Of a DNA stretch of 64,000 bases, positions 53,173 to 62,027 are shown one piece after another. The notes below the pieces were generated by a model. It was not told where the DNA came from. It searched no databases and saw nothing but the letters and a program-made list of their open reading frames with translations. Within the stretch, counting starts at the first letter, position 1, and each line of letters opens with the position of its first letter. Origin of the DNA: Thermodesulfobacteriota bacterium (GTDB lineage: Bacteria > Desulfobacterota_D > UBA1144 > Nemesobacterales > CSP1-2); assembly GCA_035559815.1 (NCBI GenBank), contig DATMAT010000051.1, positions 16,589-80,588 of the forward strand. The letters run 5' to 3'. Position numbers and translations under genes: made by a program.

Positions 53173-54426
53173 ATGAATAAGATTGACGGCATTACTATAG
53201 GCAAGCTGGTCGAGGATTACGGTTCCCCGCTTTTTATTGTATCTGCAGGAGGTCTAAGAAAAAATCTAAAGGCATTTCGAGAAGCATTTTCAATCAGATT
53301 CCCAAAGGTAAAGGTCGCCTATTCATACAAGACAAACTGCCTCCTGGGAGTGCTGAATATAATTCATAAAAGCGGAGCATGGGCCGATGTGGCCTCCGGG
53401 TTTGAGTATGACCTGGCTAGGGCGCTCGGGGTATCCGGAGGGTCTATTGTATTTAACGGTCCGGGCAAAAAGAGAGAAGAACTAAGGAGAGCGGTGGAAG
53501 AAGGGGCTTTCATAAATGCGGACCATCTCGATGAAATAAAGCTACTCGAAGCGATCGCATCAGAGATGGGTAGGACAATTGACCTAGGAATCAGGATCAA
53601 CGTGGATGTGGGCATTCATCAGTCGCCGGACAGGTTTGGCTTCAATCTTGAATCCGGCGAGGCATTTCGGGTTGTGGAGAGATGCGTGAAAAAGAAGCTC
53701 CTCAAAATAGCGGGAATCCATATTCATCTCACCAGCTACATAATCGAGCCCGATGGAGCCGAGGAGGATATTCCGGCAGGGCGGGTAAGGCTCATCTGGC
53801 CTAAGAGTCCAGATATCTACAGGGAAGCGGCGAAGAAGCTCGTTCATTTTGCGGAAGAAATCAGAAAGAAGTGGGGGGTGATAATCAGGTATGCGGATTT
53901 AGGGGGTGGCTTTCCCAGTGTGGATTCACTCAATCCCTACGTGGAGGCTATAGTAGAGCCGATCTTAGACGGATTCGGAGGCCAGGATTTGCCGGTTCTA
54001 ATACTGGAGCCGGGAAGGGCGATTGTCAGGGATGCCATACATCTCATTACTACCGTTGTGGGCATTAAGGAATTCCCAAATGGTGAAAGGGGCATCGTGA
54101 TTGATGCCGGGATTAACCTTCTTCCCACCTCGTTCTGGAGATGGCAGGAAATAGAATCGGTAGACGAATCGCAAAGTATGGAACTAAAAGAGACCACGGT
54201 TTATGGGCCTCTTTGTCTTCAGACAGATATAATTGGAAAAACAAAACTGCCAGAACTTAAAGCTGGAGACAAGCTGATTATAAAAAGCGTAGGGGCTTAC
54301 AACATCCCTCAATCCAGCACATTTATATTCCCTCGCCCGGCAATCGTACTTGTGGAGTATGGAAAGGCAAGGCTACTGAGAAGGGAGGAGACGATTGAAG
54401 ATGTATTTTCGTTCGAGAATTTGTGA
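53173..54426 (+). CDS. LysA/ornithine-decarboxylase-like PLP enzyme, altered active site
   Basis: 417-aa fold-type-III (alanine-racemase barrel) decarboxylase homologue. PLP Lys53 lies in VAYSYKTN; RINVDVGIHQSPDRFGF, IAGIHIHLTS, YADLGGGFPS and LILEPGRA are the cofactor-binding segments. The C-terminal specificity motif, CESGD in LysA, reads CLQTD here, so the diaminopimelate-binding Glu is replaced and another substrate is likely. ATG 53173 (or 53161) lies right after a palindromic repeat; no ribosome site is clear. The genuine lysA is at 58281, so this is a dedicated pathway enzyme. Confidence 0.83.
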   Translation: MNKIDGITIGKLVEDYGSPLFIVSAGGLRKNLKAFREAFSIRFPKVKVAYSYKTNCLLGVLNIIHKSGAWADVASGFEYDLARALGVSGGSIVFNGPGKKREELRRAVEEGAFINADHLDEIKLLEAIASEMGRTIDLGIRINVDVGIHQSPDRFGFNLESGEAFRVVERCVKKKLLKIAGIHIHLTSYIIEPDGAEEDIPAGRVRLIWPKSPDIYREAAKKLVHFAEEIRKKWGVIIRYADLGGGFPSVDSLNPYVEAIVEPILDGFGGQDLPVLILEPGRAIVRDAIHLITTVVGIKEFPNGERGIVIDAGINLLPTSFWRWQEIESVDESQSMELKETTVYGPLCLQTDIIGKTKLPELKAGDKLIIKSVGAYNIPQSSTFIFPRPAIVLVEYGKARLLRREETIEDVFSFENL

Positions 54427-54540
54427 AGTTTGCCGATTTTGCCCTTTTGGGCTTTTTTAAGGTAGAGACTTGTAAGATTCTTTCTAATGAATGTTCTGTC
54501 TATTAGCACAAGGCTTACTTAGAGGATTTTTATAGGATGC

Positions 54541-55404
54541 TTATGATTCTCCAAGCAAATACATCTCTCCTGTGGGAAGAGGAACGCCGCCCTCGGGTTC
54601 AAGAGTGACGGCAAATGTTTTAATTTTTGAAGCGTCGGGAAGGGACTCCAAATTCATAAAGTTTTCACCACGCTCTCCCACCTTGAATATACCCGCACTC
54701 TTGGGGGTACTATCTGCAATTACCCAGAGCTGATATGTTTTTCCGGATGGGGGCGCGGGAAGGTTAAGAACATGGAAGAAGGCCTTGTTTTCCTTGGTAT
54801 TCCAAAGCACCCTCCCGTGTGCTTTCATATCCGGTTTGAGCCCGACCATATTTATAACTACTACGTCCGGGTCCTCAAGCAACTTTGTGATTTGGGTTTG
54901 CTGGGCAAGTTGCTCTTTCAAGTCGGTTATCTCCGCCTCTCTGCTGGCTAGGCTAGTTCCCAGAGATTCTAAGCTCTCAGTTTGGTCAGTTATCTTATCC
55001 TGCAGCCTGCTTATCTCCATTTGCTGGTCTTTTAGCCTATTCATCAGAAATAAATTCGATAAAATTAGGAGCACTAACGCCGCTAGAGCAACCGCTCCCC
55101 CTAGTCTAAGCCACATTGGCTGTAACCTTTCCCTTAAGCTCGGCGAATAGGCTCCTTCTTCAACTTTTGGACCAGACTTAATTTTCTTAAAAAGCCTATC
55201 TTTAACCCGGGGGGAAGGGATGGGGCTCATCACGGAGTAGGGGAGGAAGGATTTAATCCTTTCCTGTTCACGCAATAATTCTTCACAAGCGCTACAGCCA
55301 CTCCTTAGATGCTCTTCCAGCTCTCTCAGTTCTTCCCCATCTAGGGCCTCTAAGGCATAAATTGGGATCAACTCTTCGAATCTCTCGTGGTTTGAGATCA
55401 TCAT
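54541..55404 (-). CDS. RskA-type membrane anti-sigma factor
   Basis: 287 aa. An N-terminal cytoplasmic anti-sigma domain with a zinc-binding H32-x4-C37-x2-C40 (EHLRSGCSAC), one membrane helix (about 101-121), a coiled coil (about 124-172), and a C-terminal extracytoplasmic RskA domain with WNTKENKAFFHVLNLP and GKTYQLWVIAD. It should hold an ECF sigma factor and release it on an envelope or redox signal. The divergent ECF gene at 55672 is the natural partner. Confidence 0.9.
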   Translation of the reverse strand: MMISNHERFEELIPIYALEALDGEELRELEEHLRSGCSACEELLREQERIKSFLPYSVMSPIPSPRVKDRLFKKIKSGPKVEEGAYSPSLRERLQPMWLRLGGAVALAALVLLILSNLFLMNRLKDQQMEISRLQDKITDQTESLESLGTSLASREAEITDLKEQLAQQTQITKLLEDPDVVVINMVGLKPDMKAHGRVLWNTKENKAFFHVLNLPAPPSGKTYQLWVIADSTPKSAGIFKVGERGENFMNLESLPDASKIKTFAVTLEPEGGVPLPTGEMYLLGES

Positions 55405-55671
55405 AGGTTCATTATGCTGGACTTCGCCTGATTTATATCGCTCGCTAAATTATATATTATAATTCCCCCCTCTTTTCAATATACGATGTGATCAGGGGTG
55501 CTGGTTTAGTTTAAAAGTAAATGCTAAGTGGCTATCCTTGCTGGAAATCTAAATATGTGCTATATTCCAGTCGATGATAGCTGGCTCAATTAACTGCCTG
55601 CTTGATATCTTTCCTGAACCACTAATTTTCAATTGCCCTTAAAGTAACGCCATTCATTACCAGAGGATTGG
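55405..55671. other. Divergent promoter region between anti-sigma and sigma genes
   Basis: AT-rich spacer (267 bp) with no gene; it must hold promoters for both directions. No ECF-type promoter could be assigned with confidence. Confidence 0.4.
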
Positions 55672-56265
55672 ATGCAAAAGCTTTCTAAAGACGTGTCTAA
55701 ATTGACGGATAAAGAGCAAAACTTAGCCGTATTGATTTCCCGTGTGGCCGAGGGAAGCGAGTCCGCTCTCAGCGAGCTTTACGACCAAACCAGCCGGTTA
55801 GTCTTTGGCCTGGCACTGCGCATATTATCGAATGTGTCGGAGGCCGAGGAGATAACACTCGACGTTTTTATGCAGGTGTGGGATAAGGCGGCGGCTTACG
55901 ACCCTGGGCGAAGCTCCCCTCTGGCTTGGCTCCTGATGCTTACCCGCAGCCGCGCTATAGACCGGTTAAGATCCGGTGCAAAAAGGGAGGCCATGGAAGA
56001 ATTGCCGGAGCAGGGTGTATCAAGCCCTTCGAATACACCTGAGGAAACAACCATATTCCTCGAAAAGAGCCAGATAATCAGAGGTGCTCTCTCAAAGCTA
56101 AATCCACAGCAAAGAGAGACGATTGAGCTAGCCTATTTTTACGGTCTTACTCAGAGCGAAATCTCTAAAAGACTGGGTCAACCCCTGGGGACAGTGAAGA
56201 GTGCGATTCGGTTGGGAATGTTAAAACTGCGTGAGCTACTTAGCTGGTCTGAAGAGGGCGGGTAA
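55672..56265 (+). CDS. ECF RNA polymerase sigma factor (SigK-like)
   Basis: 197 aa with both sigma regions: region 2 (about 22-95: LYDQTSRLVFGLALRIL, AEEITLDVFMQVW, GRSSPLAWLLMLTRSRAIDRLR) and region 4 (about 140-190: LNPQQRETIELAYFYGLTQSEISKRL, LGTVKSAIRLGMLKLRELL). It directs RNA polymerase to a stress regulon. A cupin-type putative anti-sigma gene starts 3 bp after its stop, and an RskA-type anti-sigma gene is divergent, so it has two candidate regulators. Confidence 0.93.
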   Translation: MQKLSKDVSKLTDKEQNLAVLISRVAEGSESALSELYDQTSRLVFGLALRILSNVSEAEEITLDVFMQVWDKAAAYDPGRSSPLAWLLMLTRSRAIDRLRSGAKREAMEELPEQGVSSPSNTPEETTIFLEKSQIIRGALSKLNPQQRETIELAYFYGLTQSEISKRLGQPLGTVKSAIRLGMLKLRELLSWSEEGG

Positions 56266-56267
56266 TA

Positions 56268-56861
56268 ATGGCGACCAAATATTCAAAGAAAAAGATTCAG
56301 GAGCTAGCATCATCATACGCGCTCGGCGCTCTTGAGGCTAAAGAGACCGATGAGTTCAAGGTACTCCTTGGAGAAGATCCTAGTTCATCTGAAAATGAGC
56401 TTAAAGGTTTCAAAGAAGTTGTTGATTTGCTCGGGTTTAGTGCACCGTCCGTAACTCCCCCTTCAGGTTTAAAAGATAAGCTTCTACGACGGATAAGAGA
56501 GAAAGTCCTTACCAAAGAGAAGGTAAAGGAAGGGGAAGGATTATTGTATGTCCGCTATCAGGAAGGAGAGTGGAAAGATATAGCCGAGGGTGTTAGTCTC
56601 AAGCCACTTTTTTATGATCCTTCCCGCCAATATGCTACTACTCTGGTAAAGATGAATGCTAAAACACATTTTCCCAGCCACCGGCATACGGAGGCTGAGG
56701 AATGTTACGTAATCGAAGGCTCTATAGAAATGGGTGGCCAATTATTCCGTAAGGGTGACTACATCCGTGCAGAGGCAGGCAGCATTCATGAGGGTATCTA
56801 TTCCCAAAGCGGGTGCACACTTCTTATCCTTTCCTCCCAGAGAAATGAGATACTCGAATAA
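56268..56861 (+). CDS. ChrR-like cupin anti-sigma factor
   Basis: 197 aa. The N-terminal helical domain (YALGALEAKETDEFKVLLGED) resembles anti-sigma domains but has no zinc-binding Cys. The C-terminal cupin (about 105-195) keeps metal ligands in FPSHRHTEAEECYVIEG and an additional His in AGSIHEGIYS, as in ChrR, which senses singlet oxygen or peroxide. Spacing of 3 bp from the sigma gene implies co-translation. Confidence 0.85.
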   Translation: MATKYSKKKIQELASSYALGALEAKETDEFKVLLGEDPSSSENELKGFKEVVDLLGFSAPSVTPPSGLKDKLLRRIREKVLTKEKVKEGEGLLYVRYQEGEWKDIAEGVSLKPLFYDPSRQYATTLVKMNAKTHFPSHRHTEAEECYVIEGSIEMGGQLFRKGDYIRAEAGSIHEGIYSQSGCTLLILSSQRNEILE

Positions 56862-57505
56862 TTAATTTGTGTCTCGGTAATAAACCTGTCCAAAATGAGA
56901 GATTGCTTCGCGGGGACCGGAGGTAGCGAACAAGAGAGGGACTCTTAGAGAACTACATCGCTCGCAATTGCAAGGGGGTCCTTCGTCAGAGTTTATCGAA
57001 GGGCTCATGGTTAGACGGAGTTTATCCCTTCCCCGATTAAATCGGGGACCAGCTCAGGACAGGCTTTGAGCGCAGTAGAAAGGCTCACCATGAAGAACAA
57101 GAAAAATTCACACTAACAGCCCTTCACCCAGAGTCTTTCAGGTTCGCTCAGGATAAACTAGGACGAAGGATGAGCGGGATTAAAAAGCTATTTTCAACAA
57201 ATAGGATTAGGATGGGGCTTGCATTGCAAACGTAAAAGAGGGGGACCTGATTTTAAACAGGGTTTCTTATATATCTAAAGGCCTTGTTTTACCAGTTTGA
57301 ATCTCTGGTTTCTAATTATCTTAGACAGCAGTCATTTGAACTGTAAATTTAGCTTAAATACCATGATATAAGCTGTGTTTGAGGAACGCATGCCTGTCAT
57401 GAGCACAGCCGAATGATATGCGTTCCCTACAGTAGATGCCGGTAACCATTAGTTTGCTTGATATTCAATCCATGCTACTTATAATGGCTATACGAGGGTA
57501 AATGA
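56862..57505. repeat. Repeat-rich intergenic region
   Basis: No gene. It contains GAGAGATTGCTTCGCGGGGAC, CCCCGATTAAATCGGGGACC (about 57029), TCAGGTTCGCTCAGGATAAAC and a GGAACGCAT/ATGCGTTCC hairpin at 57382-57430 whose relatives are at 5841 and 61951. Confidence 0.65.
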
Positions 57506-58099
57506 ATGAAAAAGAAGGTCGAGTTTTATTATGACTTAACCAGTCCTTACAGCTACCTGGCTTCGACCAGGATCGAAGGGATTTGTGAGAGATATGGAGC
57601 GGAACTGGAATGGAAGCCCTTTCTTCTCGGAGGCGCGTATAAAGAGTCAGGGAACCACGCCCCGCTTGAGGTGCCGAATAAGAAGGCATACATGATTAAG
57701 GATTTACTAGACTGGGCAAAATACTACGGAGTTCCATTCAACTTTCCTGATATGTTTCCCTTGAACAGCGTGAAGCCGATGCGAGGCGCTTTGGCGGCAA
57801 AAGAAAAAGGGAAAGTTGCCGAATACACGCACAAGCTGTTTGCACTTTACATGGTCGAAGGAAGGGATTTAAACCAGGATCATGTTCTTAAGAATGCGGT
57901 AAGCGAGTTGGGCATAGATGCTGACTGGTTTATGAGAAGGATTGGGGAACAGGATATAAAGGATGAGTTGAGAAAGGAGACTTGTGAGCTAGTAAAACGG
58001 GGCGGGTTTGGCGCACCTACCTTCTTCATAGAGGACAGGATGTTCTGGGGAAACGATAGGTTGGTCTTTGTTGAAGAATATTTAAGGGTAAGTCTCTAA
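57506..58099 (+). CDS. 2-hydroxychromene-2-carboxylate isomerase/DsbA-like protein
   Basis: Thioredoxin-fold GST-kappa type protein (197 aa). It opens with VEFYYDLTSPYSYLAS, where Ser replaces the redox Cys as in HCCA isomerases. WKPFLLGGAYKESGNHAP and the cis-Pro region GFGAPTFFIEDRMFWGNDRL are characteristic. It probably uses glutathione or another thiol in isomerisation or transfer; the true substrate is unknown and naphthalene-pathway genes are absent. ATG after GAGGGTAA. Confidence 0.87.
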   Translation: MKKKVEFYYDLTSPYSYLASTRIEGICERYGAELEWKPFLLGGAYKESGNHAPLEVPNKKAYMIKDLLDWAKYYGVPFNFPDMFPLNSVKPMRGALAAKEKGKVAEYTHKLFALYMVEGRDLNQDHVLKNAVSELGIDADWFMRRIGEQDIKDELRKETCELVKRGGFGAPTFFIEDRMFWGNDRLVFVEEYLRVSL

Positions 58100-58124
58100 T
58101 TAAAGTCTAGGTCTGAAATCAAAA

Positions 58125-58208
58125 CACACCCCGTCCCTTGGGGACACCCCTCTAAAGAGGGGAATTTCTCCATCAAGTCCCCTCTTGAGAGGGGACGTAG
58201 GGGTGTGT
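58125..58208. repeat. CACACCCC-type nested inverted repeat
   Basis: CACACCCC at the left is opposed by GGGGTGTG at the right, with inner GTCCCCTCTTGAGAGGGGAC. It lies between the isomerase-like gene and lysA. Confidence 0.65.
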
Positions 58209-58280
58209 AATCTGTGTAATGAAAAGATGCACAATCATTCCATACAGCCCGAAGTGGGCAACCAAAGGAGATAATGTCTC

Positions 58281-59540
58281 ATGTGGCGCGGTTTCGATTA
58301 TAAGAATGGCGAATTTCATGTAGAGGATGTTCCGGTAAAAGAGATTGCCCGGTCGGTGGGGACTCCCTGTTATATCTACAGCTACTCCATCCTCAGGGAT
58401 AATTTTAGCCTTTTAAGCGATGCTTTTTCGGGAATAGACGCCCTTATTTGCTACTCGGTTAAGGCTAATTCAAACCTGGCGGTCTTAAAGACCTTTGCCA
58501 GCCTGGGGGCCGGGTTTGATATCGTTTCGGGGGGCGAGCTTCGCCGGGTTCTAAAAGCAGGTGGAGACCCGTCGAAGGTTGTTTTTTCCGGGGTGGGAAA
58601 AACCGAGGAGGAAATGGAACTGGCAATCGGTGCCGGAATACTTTTCTTCAACATTGAATCCACAGAAGAGCTTTATGTGTTGAACAAAGTGGCAAATGGA
58701 TTGGGTAAAAAGGCCAGGGTTGCCATTAGGGTCAACCCGGACATCGACCCTAAGACCCATCCTTACATATCCACCGGGCTTAAAAAGAGCAAATTCGGGA
58801 TCGAAATCGACAAGGCAGTGGAGGTTTACAAGGGTGCAGCCGGTATGAGCGGAATCGAAGTAGTGGGATTGGATGCTCACATCGGCTCCCAGATATTTGA
58901 CCTTTACCCTTTTGCGGCCTCGGCGAAGAAGCTGGTGGACCTGGCCGAGGTTCTAAAGGGTGAAGGGATTGAAATTAGATATATAGACATAGGCGGAGGA
59001 TTAGGAATAAGGTATAAAAAAGAGGATGTTCCCCCGGACCCCGCTCAATATGCAAAACTTATAATCAAGGAAATAGACGCTAAGTATAAACTCTTGCTGG
59101 AACCGGGAAGATGGCTCGTAGGAAATGCCGGAGCTCTCTTGACCAAGGTGCTTTACATCAAGCAGGGCACGGCTAAAAGATTTGTGATTGTAGATGCGGC
59201 CATGAATGACCTGATTCGTCCCGCTTTTTATGACTCCTACCATGAAATTGTCACGGCGGATGCCGACCTGGAAAATGAAGAGGTCGTGGACATAGTAGGA
59301 CCGGTCTGCGAATCGGGCGATTTTTTGGCTCAAGACCGAAAGCTTCCTTGGGTGGCTAAAGACGACCTGCTAGTGGTTCTCAGCGCCGGTGCTTACGGTT
59401 ATGTTATGTCTTCCAACTACAACACCCGCCCCCGTGTCCCCGAGGTGATGGTCAATGGAAAGGAATTTTATGTGGTAAAGGAAAGGGAAACATACGAGGA
59501 TTTGATTCGAGGAGAAAGCATTCCCGATTTTTTGAAGTGA
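58281..59540 (+). CDS. lysA: Diaminopimelate decarboxylase
   Basis: Decarboxylates meso-diaminopimelate to L-lysine, PLP-dependent. 419 aa with PLP Lys61 in ICYSVKANSN, GAGFDIVSGGEL, RVNPDIDPKTHPYISTGLKKSKFG, HIGSQI, DIGGGLG, LEPGRWLVGN and the intact specificity motif GPVCESGDFLA, all as expected for LysA. The ATG follows AAAGGAGATAATGTCTC. Not linked to other lysine genes here. Contrast with the altered homologue at 53173. Confidence 0.96.
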   Translation: MWRGFDYKNGEFHVEDVPVKEIARSVGTPCYIYSYSILRDNFSLLSDAFSGIDALICYSVKANSNLAVLKTFASLGAGFDIVSGGELRRVLKAGGDPSKVVFSGVGKTEEEMELAIGAGILFFNIESTEELYVLNKVANGLGKKARVAIRVNPDIDPKTHPYISTGLKKSKFGIEIDKAVEVYKGAAGMSGIEVVGLDAHIGSQIFDLYPFAASAKKLVDLAEVLKGEGIEIRYIDIGGGLGIRYKKEDVPPDPAQYAKLIIKEIDAKYKLLLEPGRWLVGNAGALLTKVLYIKQGTAKRFVIVDAAMNDLIRPAFYDSYHEIVTADADLENEEVVDIVGPVCESGDFLAQDRKLPWVAKDDLLVVLSAGAYGYVMSSNYNTRPRVPEVMVNGKEFYVVKERETYEDLIRGESIPDFLK

Positions 59541-59563
59541 ATGATACGGTTTACTGGTTAACG

Positions 59564-59658
59564 GGTTTGCTGGTTGGCGGGTTACAAATAAACACGTGAA
59601 CACATTAACTCGCAAACACGTTAACAATCCCTTTGTGTCTTAGCGTCTTCGTGGCTAA
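59564..59658. repeat. Intergenic repeat with CGTGGCTAAAT end
   Basis: Contains GTTTGCTGGTTGGCGGGTTA, AACACGTGAACACATTAACTC and ends TTAGCGTCTTCGTGGCTAAAT, a relative of the CCACGAAT half-palindrome. It runs up to the start of the kinase gene. Confidence 0.45.
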
Positions 59659-59664
59659 ATAACC

Positions 59665-60750
59665 ATGTTCTCCTTATCCATAGAAGGCTTTGAGATTCCT
59701 CCCGAATGGGTCTCGTTATCCAAAGACCTTCAAGATGGCCGAATAATTTTTGTCTTAGGGGCTAGTGATACCGGCAAGACTACCCTCATAAAATTTTTAA
59801 TAGACAGGTTCGTAAAATCGGGTAAAAAAGTGGCCTTTGTGGACAGCGATATCGGACAGTCTTCGATAGCAGTCCCAACCGCTATCTCATCCGCCCTGGT
59901 ATCATCGGTAGACGACATAAAATCACCAAGGGTGCATTCCCTTTTTTTCATCGGCTCTACCTCTCCTCCAGGAAACCTCTTACAGATGGCAGTGGGGCTT
60001 AAAAAGACCGTCGAAGCCGCTCTTCTAACCAAACCCGATTTGGTTCTGGTTGATACCACCGGGTTCATACACGGTGCGACTGCGCTTGAGTTGAAATATC
60101 AAAAGGTCTCTCTGGTCCAGCCGACGCATATAGTGGCTATCCAAAGAGAGAAGGAGGTTGAGCCGATTCTCGGTTCGGTCCGGGCCTCTTTCGACAATTT
60201 AAAGATACTAAGACTGAAGCCCGGGTCTTCGGCGATAGGTAGGTCACTTGACGAGAGACAGGCAAACCGAGAGAGGAGGTTTGCCCAGTATTTTTCCAGG
60301 GCCAGGAAGTTAAAAATTAAAATCGGGGATGTCTTACTCAGGCGGGGCCCCTTCGGTGTGGGCCTTCCTATCTCCGATTTGAAACTATACGAGCTTTCCA
60401 AGACCAGCGGGCTCGACTTTCTCTATGGGGAAGAGGGGAACGAAGAAGCTGTATTGGTGGTGCGGTCTATGGGACATGGTGATTCATTATCGAACAAAAT
60501 TCAAAGCTACCTCAAGAAAAGGTTCGTCAGGGTGATAAATCAAAGCGACTTAGAGGGTACGGTTATTGGCCTGGGAATGAGGGCTCAGGGGGGTTTTGTC
60601 TCGGGGTTGGGTATCATTTTAGGAGTTGAGGAAGGTATAGTTAATGTATTCACGCCGGTAATGGATTCTTCCAAGATCGGAGTGCTCATATTCGGTTCGT
60701 TAAAAATCAGCACCTCGGGCAAGGAAACAGGCAAATCAACTTTTTATTGA
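59665..60750 (+). CDS. Clp1/Grc3-family P-loop polynucleotide kinase-like protein
   Basis: 361 aa. Walker A GASDTGKTT at 32-40, then VAFVDSDIGQSSIAVPTA, a Walker B-like DLVLVDTTGFIHG near 135, and QPTHIVAIQRE, matching the Clp1_P domain of RNA 5'-kinases. The C-terminal ~150 residues form a beta-rich domain (GLGMRAQGGFVSGLGIILGVEEG). Eukaryal and archaeal relatives phosphorylate RNA 5' ends; the bacterial role is not established. The exbB/exbD pair follows after 88 bp. Confidence 0.85.
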   Translation: MFSLSIEGFEIPPEWVSLSKDLQDGRIIFVLGASDTGKTTLIKFLIDRFVKSGKKVAFVDSDIGQSSIAVPTAISSALVSSVDDIKSPRVHSLFFIGSTSPPGNLLQMAVGLKKTVEAALLTKPDLVLVDTTGFIHGATALELKYQKVSLVQPTHIVAIQREKEVEPILGSVRASFDNLKILRLKPGSSAIGRSLDERQANRERRFAQYFSRARKLKIKIGDVLLRRGPFGVGLPISDLKLYELSKTSGLDFLYGEEGNEEAVLVVRSMGHGDSLSNKIQSYLKKRFVRVINQSDLEGTVIGLGMRAQGGFVSGLGIILGVEEGIVNVFTPVMDSSKIGVLIFGSLKISTSGKETGKSTFY

Positions 60751-60838
60751 CCTGGTTGCCTGCCACGGATATTCTATTAATTCAAAAAACGGGATTATCC
60801 TCGAAGTAACTGGCAAGCGTCTATAGACGGAGGCTTAA

Positions 60839-61495
60839 ATGATTTGGGATAGCAGTGTGTCTGAATTTTTCGCAAAGGGTGGGATATTCATGTATCCCAT
60901 TCTTCTCTGTTCGGTTGTCGGGTTAGCGATATTTCTCCAGAAATTGTGGATACTTAGGGGGCCAAGGATTATCCCAGAGCAATTTTTAAAAAGTCTTTAC
61001 GGTTTGCTATCCCAGGGAAAAATAGGCGAGGCCCTGGTGCTGTCCCGTGCCAACGACTCCTCGATCGCCAGGATCGCCTCTGTAGCCCTGGAGAATTCAA
61101 ATAAGCCCAAGGAAGAGCTCAAAGAGGAAATAGAAGCGATAGGACGAAAAGAGGCGCAGGAGCTCGGACGATACATAGAGGGACTGGGTGCAATAAGTAA
61201 CGCCAGCACCCTGCTGGGCCTCCTCGGGACGATCTCCGGTATGATAAATATATTCCAGGTCATATCGGAACAGCCTATAGTTAACCCGCCCAGCCTGGCC
61301 GGCGGCATATCTGAGGCTCTATACACTACCGCATTCGGGCTTCTCGTGGCCATTCCTGCTTTCATCGCCTATAAATACACTTTAGGAAAGGCTGACGGCC
61401 TGATATCCGATATGGAACAAGAGGGTAGGAGGATTATGGAGGAGATTGTTCTTTCGGTTGACCGGAAAGAGAAAGCGAGAGAGATGGCCAGATGA
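60839..61495 (+). CDS. exbB: ExbB/TolQ/MotA-family proton channel protein
   Basis: Inner-membrane subunit (218 aa) of the proton-driven motor that energises TonB or Tol. First membrane helix about 16-36 (GIFMYPILLCSVVGLAIFLQ), a cytoplasmic domain, then two helices in the conserved ISNASTLLGLLGTISGMINIF region (about 120-140) and LYTTAFGLLVAIPAFIAYKY (about 160-180). The stop overlaps the exbD start (ATGA at 61492-61495). A TonB candidate is at 4859. ATG start at 60839. Confidence 0.92.
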   Translation: MIWDSSVSEFFAKGGIFMYPILLCSVVGLAIFLQKLWILRGPRIIPEQFLKSLYGLLSQGKIGEALVLSRANDSSIARIASVALENSNKPKEELKEEIEAIGRKEAQELGRYIEGLGAISNASTLLGLLGTISGMINIFQVISEQPIVNPPSLAGGISEALYTTAFGLLVAIPAFIAYKYTLGKADGLISDMEQEGRRIMEEIVLSVDRKEKAREMAR

Positions 61496-61914
61496 AGTTC
61501 AGAAATGGGAACGAGAAAAAAGCCCGATTTGCTGCAGCGGTCGACCTTACCCCGATCGTCGACACCGTTTTCAATCTCCTCATATTTTTTGCGCTTTCCT
61601 TAAATTTTGCGGCAACCTCGGGTGGAATAAACGTAAGGCTGCCCAAAGCCGCTACTGCAGAGCCGATAAAAGCGGAGCAGCTTACCATCAGCCTTACTAA
61701 AGACGACAAGCTCTATCTTAACGATAAGACTATCAGCTTGGATGAGCTTTCTAAGACGCTCGAAAAAAACCGGGACAAAGAATCATTGGTTATAATCCGG
61801 GCGGACAATGCAGTTCCTCACGGCCGGGTTGTCGAGGTCATGGATATGGTCAAAACCCAGGGCTTTTCCAGGCTGGCTATAGGCGTAGAGCAAGCCTCTC
61901 CGGAGAGGAAGTGA
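61492..61914 (+). CDS. exbD: ExbD/TolR-family protein
   Basis: 140 aa. A short cytoplasmic start leads into one membrane helix (about 18-40) with the essential proton-carrying Asp in AAVDLTPIVDTVFNLLIFF. The periplasmic domain ends with VVEVMDMVKTQGFSRLAIGVE. Translationally coupled to exbB by a 4-bp overlap. Together they form the motor for TonB-dependent transport. Confidence 0.93.
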   Translation: MKFRNGNEKKARFAAAVDLTPIVDTVFNLLIFFALSLNFAATSGGINVRLPKAATAEPIKAEQLTISLTKDDKLYLNDKTISLDELSKTLEKNRDKESLVIIRADNAVPHGRVVEVMDMVKTQGFSRLAIGVEQASPERK

Positions 61915-61950
61915 TTTAACTAGAAAAATGCCATTGTTTTCTTCTATTTT

Positions 61951-62002
61951 GTAAGGAACGCATGTACTTCGGCCTTGCTCAGTACAGGTATGCGTTCCCT
62001 AC
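61951..62002. repeat. Intergenic hairpin, GGAACGCAT family
   Basis: GTAAGGAACGCAT and ATGCGTTCCCTAC with a CTTCGGCCTTGCTCAG loop, between convergent exbD and the outer-membrane protein gene. Relatives at 5841 and 57382. Confidence 0.7.
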
Positions 62003-62027
62003 ATTTAAAGATCGATCGATATATTCA

